From positions 62,077,690 through 62,141,689 of the forward strand of contig NC_037681.1 of the NCBI RefSeq assembly GCF_003255815.1: a stretch of 64,000 bases of DNA, read 5' to 3'. Positions 55,813-64,000 of this stretch are shown here, piece by piece (position 1 is the first letter of the stretch; every line of letters begins with the position of its first letter). The translations under genes were made by a program, and so were the position numbers. This DNA comes from Theropithecus gelada. Its lineage: Eukaryota; Chordata; Mammalia; Primates; Cercopithecidae. The notes beneath the pieces were generated by a model that was given only the letters and a program-made list of their open reading frames with translations, was not told the origin of the DNA and made no database searches.

Positions 55813-57129
55813 GGTCCCAGCAAAATAGAATCAGTTTGCATTAATATGGGCAAGAACGTTAATATATGTGAGGATTCTGCTCTATTAAATATATAAATTA
55901 TGCAAATGCATTATCCTCATGCTACATAAACAGGGTAGATACAAGGAACTGGAATAAGTCCAACAGTCTCAGTAATGCCAGAAACTGTTCCAAGAATAGG
56001 AAAGATTAGTCATCACTAGTGGTCACATACAACAACCCAATGGAAGATGACCCAAAGCCAATCAGCACCACTGGCCACACAAAACACAACCGGGTTCCAG
56101 TTGGATGGATTAGCCAAATATTCTAAAAAGAAAATTTTCCCATGCAGGCTTCATCCCTTGTCTCCTAGGAGATAAAACCTCAATAGCTTTACTAATTAAA
56201 ATAAGGTATTAAGATACAATAGGTATAATTTTCCAGTAATGCTTGCCAAGCAGGTCAAAATATAATAATTTCAGGACAATGTATATAACATTACATCTAA
56301 GGAGAAATTAACATATCATCTGGAGGAAAACTCCAAGTTCCAAACAACTGCATCCCACATCTGACTAACAGGGAAGCTGGGAAGGAGGTCAGTTTGTGGC
56401 TGTGTGCCCAGCTATAACTTGAGCCAAAAGGGCTGTGCTTTCTAAAAAGAAGAGTGGGAGAATGGTTATTGGAGAACCACTGGAACACTCTGCCATGGGG
56501 GAATATTATTTAATGGATTTATGAAGAAAAAGTAGAGATTAAACCACATTTAAACAATATGGAACATTCTTCTCCCCACCTAGTAGTCCTTAAAAAAGAA
56601 AATTTCAATCAGCATCCTTTCTACTGCTTATATACATTCTAATGTTTGTCATTGCTGAACAAGTAAAAATTAGTTAACTGTCAACTTAAAGTTTCATTTC
56701 TAAAACTTATTAAAAAGAAAATTTTGCTTTCTTAACTATTTAAAAATAAATATTAGTTTATTTGTAACTCACTTAACTTCTTAATAGGGAAAAAATATTT
56801 AAAGGGTAGTGCTACCCATAAAATACGTAAAATAATGTACTCAAGATAACACTACATAATTATTAGGTCATAGAACACCCTAGTGAAAACAATAGTTAAA
56901 AAAGAAAAAAATAAGCTTTAAAAAACTACTGGCATGTTTTAAAAATTAAGCTGAAGTTACAAAGTAAATGTTTTATTTAATATTTGATTTTATACATGAG
57001 GACTAAAAAGGATATTATAAAAGTATGCTAAAAGTGCATCTTCTTCAATATAAGATGGTTTTCTATTGAGCTTCAAGCTAAAACACGTTTAACCTGTCAA
57101 TGAAAATGGTATTATATAATAAGGTTTAT
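55813..57129. other. Repeat-poor AT-rich block
   Basis: No recognised repeat or exon. The octamer ATGCAAAT occurs near 55900, alone. Confidence 0.45.
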
Positions 57130-57133
57130 ACAC

Positions 57134-57566
57134 TGCTATGGCTTGGATGTTTGTCCCTCCAAACCCCATGTTGAAATTTAATCCTCAATGTTGGAGGTGG
57201 GGCCTAATGGAAAGCATTGGGTCATGGGGATAGACGCTTCAGGAATAGCTTGGTGCTGCTCTCTCTGGTAGTGAGTTCTGTCTCATACAAAACTGGATTG
57301 GTTCTGGGAAATGGATTAGCTCCTGCAAGAGTGGTTGTTATAAAGACAGCACTCTTGGGTTTGGTCCCTCTTCACCCATGCCCACCTTCCCTTCGACCTT
57401 CTCTGCCATGCTTCCAGGCAGCACAAAAGCCCTTACCAAAAGCTGAGCAGATACCAGTGCCATACTTCTTGTACAGACTGCTGAACGATGAGCTAAATAA
57501 ACCTCTTTTCTTTATAAATTACCCAGCCTCATGTATTCCTTTACAACAACACAAAACAGACTAAGA
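57134..57566 (+). mobile_element. MaLR LTR (MST/MLT1 type), sense
   Basis: It opens 'tgctatggcttggatgtttg', then 'tcaatgttggaggtggggcc' and 'gcattgggtcatggggatag', with a terminal region 'ttctttataaattacccagc' and 'aacagactaaga'. The AATAAA lies near 57494. Length of about 433 bp is complete. The 115-codon frame at 57217-57564 lies entirely within the LTR and is not a gene. Confidence 0.85.
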
Positions 57567-58050
57567 TGTATATTTACCTTCCACTTGTGCAAAATCATTT
57601 CTTAAGAATCACATATATAGTAAATCAAATATTTAATTATGTATTTTAAACAATGGAAATTAGTAAAAGGACAATCAAAATAATGTTTTAGTAATATTAT
57701 ATTTTAGTAATAAAACTGGAAATCTGAAAATGTACTATATAATTATTAGCAATAATCACATACTGATATGCTTTTGCTCAGATGAAAATGTATGAAGAAT
57801 TTTATTTACTTATAAATGTTCTTTTTAAAACATGAATACATTTCAACTTTTGGCATAAAACATTTCAAAAATCAAAATTAATGATTTTACATTAATAATA
57901 GACATTTTGGGACCAATAATTTCTATGTGGTGTTAAATTATTTTTATTAGAAACCTATTGCAAGTCCACATTCATATGTCAGTCAAAATTGTCTATAAAA
58001 CAAACATGTACATTTTATTATTTGTTAAACTGACCTTAAATAATATGTTA
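57567..58050. other. AT-rich unassigned DNA
   Basis: Very AT-rich, with no recognised repeat or exon. Confidence 0.45.
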
Positions 58051-58062
58051 AATACACTATTT

Positions 58063-58086
58063 TTTGTTTGTTTGTTTTTGTCTGGT

Positions 58087-58118
<32 letters not shown>

Positions 58119-58419
58119 TGTTTTGTTTTGTTTGAGACAGAGTCTTGCTCTGTCACCCAGGCTGGAGTGCAGTAGCACGATCTCAGCTCACTTCAGCCTC
58201 CGCCTCCTGGGTTCAAGCAATTCTCCTGCCTCAGCCTCCTGAGTAGCTGGGACTAGAGGCACAGGCCATGACGCTCAGCTAATTTTTTTGTACTCTAGTA
58301 GAGGTGGGGTTTCACCATGTTGCCCAGACTGATCAAAAAACTCCTGAGCTCAGGCAATCTGCCCGCCTCAGCCTCCCAAAGTGCTAGGATTACAGGCGTG
58401 AGCCACCGCATCCAGCCTG
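58063..58419 (-). mobile_element. Alu, antisense, with a ~65-nt (CAAAA)-type tail
   Basis: A long T-rich (TTTTG)n tract at 58063-58128 is the antisense tail. The body runs 'gagacagagtcttgctctgt' to 'gagccaccgcatccagcct'. Flanks 'aatacactattt' (58051-58062) and 'aatgcactattt' (58420-58431) form an 11/12 target duplication. The internal run 'gatcaaaaaactcctgagct' is an oddity within the left arm. Confidence 0.96.
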
Positions 58420-58431
58420 AATGCACTATTT

Positions 58432-58861
58432 CTAAGGAAAATGAACTCTGATTTCCTCAATCATCAGTCAGGTAGTTTGTGAAATGACTGTCATTTGCAA
58501 TCAAAATATTTTCCTTTCTTAGCCCCTCTTATCAACAACTGGGAGGAAATGTACAATATAAAGGTACTATCCTCTCAACTGGTTTCCATCATTGTCCATT
58601 ATTAGTTTTCAAATATTTTCTCCTCTGGCCCATATGGCCCCCTCACTCGGGCATTTCTAATCTGCTAGGATTAACCCCAACAATTTCCATGTCATTCAAG
58701 AAATACATAAAGCAAGGGAGAGTGAAACTTTATAGTGACTACAGTGAATCTACTCTACAACTTAAGAAAAATAAAAGACTTCACTTGTTTTTCTACAATA
58801 TGGTGCAGTGGGCATCATGAAAAATACTCATCATACAGCACACTTTAAAAACCTGGATTCC
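58432..58861. other. Unassigned DNA
   Basis: No repeat or gene is recognised. Confidence 0.4.
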
Positions 58862-59048
58862 ATAGCAGGGGAAGAGAGAAGAAAAAGAGATGGAAAGGAA
58901 AGGAAAAGAGAAGGGAAGGGAAGGAAAGGAAAAAGTTAAAGGAAGGAAAGGGAAGGAAAAGGAAAAGAAAAGGAAAGAGAAGTGAAAGAGAAAGGAAATG
59001 GGAAAGGGGAAGAAAATGAAAATGAGAAGAGAAAAGAAAAGGAAATAA
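58862..59048. repeat. Homopurine (GGAAA)n-like tract
   Basis: About 187 bases are almost entirely A and G on the plus strand, built from GGAAA/GGGAAA-type units with only scattered T and C. The minus-strand frames here (58793-59089 and 58845-59135), all Phe/Ser/Leu/Pro, are artefacts of the polypyrimidine strand. Confidence 0.95.
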
Positions 59049-60645
59049 ACTTCTATAACCGCATAGAACTGAGAAGAAATTGAGAACAATCCTCAGAGGC
59101 CAAAAAATGGCAAGTGTAATCCAGAGGGGTAACAAATGCTGACGTTGGTATCTGTCATGAGAATATCCACTAACCCCTAGAGGTCCACAGCTTCATAGCT
59201 GGATATACACAGGCCCACAGCTGGCTGTACATTGCCAATTTTCTGTCTCTTGTACCAATCTCTTGGCCTGAGTCTCCTTCTGCATTCTCCAGTCCTACTG
59301 TCACTTGAGAACCGAGCGTTGACCCACACCCTGAAAATGACCCAACACTTCAAAGCCCAAATCTCAGCTAACTCAATTATTTCAAGGCACCAGAAAGCCA
59401 GAAACAGCAGGACCACTGCTAGGAACAGAGAGAAGGAAGCCAGAGTTTACTTTATCCTAAAATAAGGATAAGCCCCAACCTCACTGACAGTGACTCAAGT
59501 AGCCCAGAAGTCTCCTCATGACTTTGAGAAGAGGGCATTTATTTTAATCACCTCTTTTTCTTTTTGTAAATATTAGGAGTTATTACTCTGTGCCATGGAC
59601 TAGTGAAGTTAGCTGTATCTCCCTTCCTTGAGACTGGATTAATTCTTGAGTCATCTGTACCAAGCCTGTGAAAGTTCTACTTAATTTTATTAACAAACCT
59701 TTTCATTTAAAATAATAAATGTTTAACAAGATCAATTTACAGGGGACCGTGTGGATCCTGTTAAATAACAGATTCGTGTTTACTGCATTATAAATTACTA
59801 GGTAAAATCATAAGCCTTTATAACTGCTTGCTCACTTAGAAAATAGTACCTTCAGCCAAATTAAGTGTCTGAAAATAGAAGCAAAATTGAATTCTCCTTA
59901 TGTCAAGTAAATACAGAGAAGGCCCAAATTACTTTGGTATTTGTATAGCAAGAGGGTAGCACACTGGATAGTTCATTAGTATCTCCTATGAAGATGAAAT
60001 TTGACTGTGACATTTAGGAAAGAGATTACCTACTTAAGAACACTTTGACATGTTTAATTTGAAGGATTTAAAGAGAAATGAAACTATCTTATCAGTGGGC
60101 TGCTTTCATTTAAACAACACCGTACTAGGGAGTTTAACCCAGTCTAATTTTCAAATTCTCTCTTCAATATTCAGGCCCACAAAGATTAGACATGCCCTAC
60201 ATTGAAAGCGATGCTCATTGCAAATGGAATGAAATGGCCCAGTTTACAAAGTCACGATGTTTTGTGATTGTCTTACACAGCAGATATCCACATCAGAAGG
60301 GAATACAGTTCTGAGGGCTTCTCACAGAAAGGTCTGTAATAGTGGTTGCTAACATAAAATTATTTGAACATTATACTCTCTATTCAATCACTCCGTGCTC
60401 CAGTGCTGTTTTAGTATTTCTGATACATCAGGAATAAAATCTTAGCATCATCTAACCTTACTTTTATCAAGGAAGGTACAATGCCAGCTGAATGGATTTG
60501 AAGAACTTGGGGTGAAAAGTAGGACTAGATGTAGAACCTATGTGAGGACACACAGAAAATCCTGTGCCCTCAAACCTATTTTTTACATTGAGATAGGTGG
60601 ATAAACAGACAGACAGACAGATACATAGAGAATTAAGCACATAAG
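59049..60645. other. Repeat-poor block, no gene recognised
   Basis: No dispersed repeat is recognised over about 1.6 kb. A short (GACA)n lies at about 60607-60623. Frames of up to 79 codons lack motifs. Confidence 0.45.
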
Positions 60646-60647
60646 AT

Positions 60648-60965
60648 CAGTCCATTTATTTATCCGGTAAAGATTTATTGAGAGTCTCAATACTATTAAG
60701 CTGGTATTATTCTAAGCACTTGGGATATATAAATGAACCAACCAAAAATCCCTTTCCTCATATAGCTTACCTCTAGCTGAAGGAAGTAGATAATAAATAA
60801 TAAGCATAACATATAAGAAAACCCCATAGAATGTAATACAGTGCTTGGTGCTTACTGTGAAATAAAAGCAGAGTAGGGTTAAGAGGATACTCACATTCAG
60901 AGGTCGGGTGGGGATAAGAATGGTGATCAGAGTAGAGCCCATTGTGAAGGTTACTGTTTGGTGAA
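60648..60965 (-). mobile_element. L2 LINE 3' end, antisense
   Basis: 'gtaaagatttattgagagtc', 'tggtattattctaagcactt' and 'gggatatataaatgaacc', then 'aaatccctttcctcatatag' and 'gatactcacattcagaggtc', follow the antisense L2 3' UTR from its very end. Confidence 0.78.
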
Positions 60966-61289
60966 GACTTGATCAAAGTTTTAGTCCTTAGTAGCAGATC
61001 ATTCATTAGATAGCTAAAAAGAAATGAAAGTTTTAAGGTAAGTGATGATCATAAAAATCATGCTGATAAATATATATGTATATATTTATTTTCTCTCAAC
61101 AGAAACATAGCTTTTGAGACAAGCATTTTCATATTATTGCTCTTTTGGGGGTATAATTTCAATTTGATGTTTGAAATCTGACTTTTTGTTAATAGATACT
61201 AGTCACATCATGAATTAGTAGAAAATATGAAATTTTAATATGAGTTATTAACATTTGAGTCTTAGAAAATATGCTACACAGAAGGCAAT

Positions 61290-61410
61290 GTCCACATTCA
61301 ACCTATTCACTGAATTGCTACTGTGAAGTGGGTACCTTGTTAGATATTAGACACAGCAACAAGCAATTTGAAACATACAGTCAATGACCTCAAAGAGTTT
61401 GCACTCTAGT
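61290..61410 (-). mobile_element. L2 LINE 3' end, antisense
   Basis: 'gttagatattagacacagca', 'acatacagtcaatgacctca' and 'aagagtttgcactctagta' are a decayed antisense L2 3' terminus ('cctgccctcaaggagcttacagtct' in the family). Confidence 0.6.
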
Positions 61411-61427
61411 ACTATTAATTGCTGATA

Positions 61428-61680
61428 TTAATGTTCCACATTTATTATTGTGTCAGGCACTGATCCGAGTTCTTTACACATATTAACTCACCAAGACTTC
61501 ACGACAAGATTATGAGGTTGGTACTATAATTGCCTCCTTTAGATAGATGAGAAAGCTGAGGCCCAGAGTAGTTCGGTGACTTGCTTCAGGCAACAGAACT
61601 ACTTAGCTGAAGAGTCAAGATTTGATCCCAGGCAATGGGACCCTAGAGTTTGTTCTAGGGTGACACTCCTCTAAGAGGGT
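61428..61680 (-). mobile_element. MIR SINE, antisense, near full length
   Basis: 'attattgtgtcaggcactga', 'ttctttacacatattaactc', 'agatagatgagaaagctgag' then 'gcccagagtagttcggtgac', and 'agtcaagatttgatcccagg' reproduce the antisense MIR from end to end with low divergence for its age. Confidence 0.92.
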
Positions 61681-61689
61681 AAACAGTCA

Positions 61690-63240
61690 CATTCAGTAAG
61701 ACAGTAGAAAACCCTTTGAAAGGCAGCTTAGATCTACCTACAGTGGGGCTGTTATTGTCAGCATCCTCTTTTGAGCTCATGTGCCAGTTTTCAATGGAAG
61801 CCTATATACCAGCATTCTATTTAGCACTGGTTCTGCAGCGGACATAGTAGAAGATGGAAAAAACTTCAAGCAATGTAAGGAAGGAGAAATAATCCTGGCT
61901 CAGATGGCATCAAAAGCTTAAGAGTCTTCTCTGCCACCCCTCCCTCCAGACACGGTTCACACAGGCTGGGACCAGGTCAACTCCAGTGCCCCCGCGCCTC
62001 CCCCTCCCTGCCCCGCCATTCAGTGACAGGCAAATTCCCCTCAGAACTTGCTGTCTGCCCTGGAACATATTTAAATTACAGTATTCTGTTTTGCTGAATA
62101 GTAATAATTTTGCTTTCTTTGCACATTTACATTGTTTTCATTTTATTTTTTTTAAATGTTTTCATTTAAAATTCTCCTGAGCATTGTAAGTACTTTAGGT
62201 ATTTAATGAACTATCTTATATAGTGTTAAGAAATTTCCCCCAGTAATATTGTTTTAGCATTTTTAATGAGAATTGGTAAAGTGGCTACAAAGTTTCAAAA
62301 GCTTTAGAGAAAAAAATATATATATATATTCAAATTGGTGTTCTAAGACTAATATATAAACATATTGGTCTAGTTGCCAAGTAGCAAATTAGTACATCTT
62401 TATAATGGCAGAGAAAAACCTGGTTGAAGAATATTAAGCCTTAGATAGGGAATTTACAGAAATAGTAAGTTAAGACAATCTATTAAGTTGACATTATTCT
62501 GTTCTTTTGTAACATGCTATTTAAACTCTTTGACTTGGTTGCTGCTACATGGAAGAAAATCTCATATAAGAACAGATTCCAAGGTGTCACACTCATCATA
62601 TATGTTTGCATGCTGTTCAACATTTGTCATCAGACTGATACAATACTTTAGGTGATACTTTCCAAAATAAGCTCCACAGACTATTTTGAGGTGTATTATT
62701 TATATTTTTATAGTGATATGCAATGTGTTTAGGAGTTATATTTCGATAACCTGAACCATTGAGGATACATGAAATTCAACAAGGGAAGCTGTGACAAAGC
62801 CCATGCACTTTGCTCCACAGGTGAGATATGTTCCCCTGGCAACTTTCGTGGTGGAGGAAGCAAGGGAATGGTAGAAGCCAGTGTCCCAAGGAGAAAAAAA
62901 CAACAGAAGAGAACAGACAATAAACTTTAAAAGGCTGGCTATATAGAATCACACTGGATAGGTGCCAACAACCTCGTATTTCTTAAGGCTCTCACAATAT
63001 AATAATTAAGATTCATAATAAAATATACTCTAACCATCAAGAAGTGGTTCAATTGTACTCGTTATTGACTGGGTACTAAGTGGGGTGGGGCATACGATCT
63101 CTTTGAATGATTGAAAATGTTTCAGCACTAGGAAGTATTAACAATACTATGTTCCTACGGATCATGTCCCCCCAGGAGACCACACAAACACAATGAAGCG
63201 TTTTTATTATGTCAGGGGCAAGTGGTTAAAATGCTAATTA
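61690..63240. other. Unassigned DNA with one GC-rich patch
   Basis: At 61936-62025 a local C-rich patch (cccccgcgcctccccctccc) stands out against AT-rich DNA but is too short for a CpG island. An (AT)n run lies at 62317-62328. No exon is recognised. Confidence 0.45.
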
Positions 63241-63244
63241 GAAA

Positions 63245-63455
63245 CCCAACAACCTGGGTTCTAGTTTCTGCCACTTAACTTTGGGCAGGTCCAGTAACCT
63301 TACAGAATTTCTTGTTTGCCATCTGAAGAAGAGTTCACTAAAACCTGTCCTTCCTATCAAACAAGGCATTTGTGAGAATTAAATGAGTTTTTCATATGAG
63401 AACACTGTCAAAATTATAAAGAGCATCCTCTATACAAAACATTACTGAATAAATC
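63245..63455 (+). mobile_element. MIR SINE, sense
   Basis: 'caacctgggttctagtttct' then 'gccacttaactttgggcagg', 'agaattaaatgagtttttca' and 'ctatacaaaacattactgaa' keep the MIR order over 210 bp. It is probably a MIRb-type copy. Confidence 0.85.
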
Positions 63456-63630
63456 ATAATGAATAATTTATCCTTGTTTTTCATTAGATCAATCAAATGA
63501 TACTCTTTATAAATGAAAATGAAAATATCTCATTTGTACTTGAAGACCACATGGTAAGTACTGTACTTACATAAAAATGACCTAGCCAATGGTAACACAA
63601 CACAAAGAAGTTGGCTCCAGTATTGCCTGA

Positions 63631-63696
63631 ATATTTATAGAATTCATTAAAAGTTATTTGCTCATATTTATAGAATTCATTAAAAGTTATTTGCTC
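63631..63696. repeat. Perfect 33-bp tandem duplication
   Basis: Units 63631-63663 and 63664-63696 are identical (starting atatttatagaattcattaa, ending ttatttgctc). The total absence of differences indicates a recent duplication. Confidence 0.98.
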
Positions 63697-64000
63697 AGCC
63701 CCATATTTGAATTTAGACAAATTAAACCATTTTCATTTCTTATGACAACCTGGAGTGAATTAATCACCAACCCTCCATCATCTAATGCTAGCAGCTATGA
63801 GATAATCTACCTGCTTTACCACTTGAATGAAAATAAACAAGTAAAAGGAACCAATTGCAATTCTCCTTCAACCTCAGTTCCCCTCCACACATTTCTTCAA
63901 CTTAAATCTATATCCCTTTTTGACAACAAAAGATCTCTGGTTGAGTGTGCCCAAACTGTTAGACTTTCCTACTGGGAATAACTAGAAAAAGAGTCCTGGG
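63697..64000. other. Unassigned DNA
   Basis: No repeat or exon is recognised. A 107-codon frame spanning 63658-63981 has no known domain and overlaps the tandem duplication. Confidence 0.4.

Noticed and set aside
57217..57564. 115-codon frame with a plausible hydrophobic start
   Set aside because: It is contained wholly in a MaLR LTR.
58793..59135. Phe/Ser/Leu-rich minus-strand frames
   Set aside because: They are translations of the homopurine tract's complement.
61936..62025. GC-rich patch as a CpG island or promoter
   Set aside because: Too short (about 90 bases), C-rich rather than CpG-rich, with no associated exon.
1..64000. CRISPR arrays, bacterial operons, riboswitches, phage
   Set aside because: Nothing of prokaryotic type is present; the regular repeats seen are microsatellites or small tandem duplications without spacers.
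1..64000. tRNA, 5S, U6, 7SK or Y RNA genes and their pseudogenes
   Set aside because: I scanned for their characteristic promoter boxes and 5' ends and saw none outside Alu and MIR. A covariance-model search would be decisive.

Overview
The window is anonymous primate nuclear DNA, almost certainly human or another catarrhine. The basis is its dispersed repeats: seven dimeric Alu copies (one AluY with a perfect target duplication), primate L1 fragments, MaLR/ERVL and class I LTRs, a MER75-type piggyBac element, and a deep background of decayed MIR, L2, hAT and Tigger copies. Base composition is AT-rich. I found no CpG island, no convincing exon, no tRNA/rRNA/snRNA gene, and no processed pseudogene of a cellular gene. 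Every long open frame lies in a transposable element or is unsupported. The window therefore reads as intergenic DNA or the inside of a very large intron; I cannot name the chromosome.

Layout. 1-7.2 kb: MIRs, a Tigger end, a short antisense L1, and two L2 pieces in opposite orientation. 7.2-11.1 kb: an Alu, a class I LTR (TG...CA, 4-bp duplication) nested inside a hAT element, and a long antisense L2. 11-19.8 kb: unique AT-rich DNA with a (CT)n(CA)n block, an L2, and an AluY inside an old LTR. 19.8-20.3 kb: a 514-bp TTAA-flanked piggyBac element with a PGBD4-like N-terminal coding remnant. 20.7-28.2 kb: L2s, Alus, MLT1, MLT2 and MST LTRs, and a long L2 carrying a small L1. 28.6-31 kb: an old L1 3' end and three MER5-like hAT copies. 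33.1-36.5 kb: an L1 with its 5' end but no 3' end, interrupted by an Alu. 37.8-40.3 kb: a 5'-truncated L1 on the minus strand that appears to carry about 270 bp of 3'-transduced DNA. 41.9-64 kb: MER2, LTRs, Alus, MIR/L2, a homopurine tract and long repeat-poor AT-rich blocks.

The elements do not act together as a pathway; the window is a layered insertion record (L2, MIR and hAT first, then MaLR/ERVL, then L1P and Alu). I found no new multi-gene system. The observations most worth a second look are the L1 3' transduction, the MER75/PGBD4-like element, the nested LTR-in-hAT with intact boundaries, the 3'-less L1, and several small tandem duplications that may vary between individuals. Subfamily names rest on my recall of consensus sequences, not on a database search.
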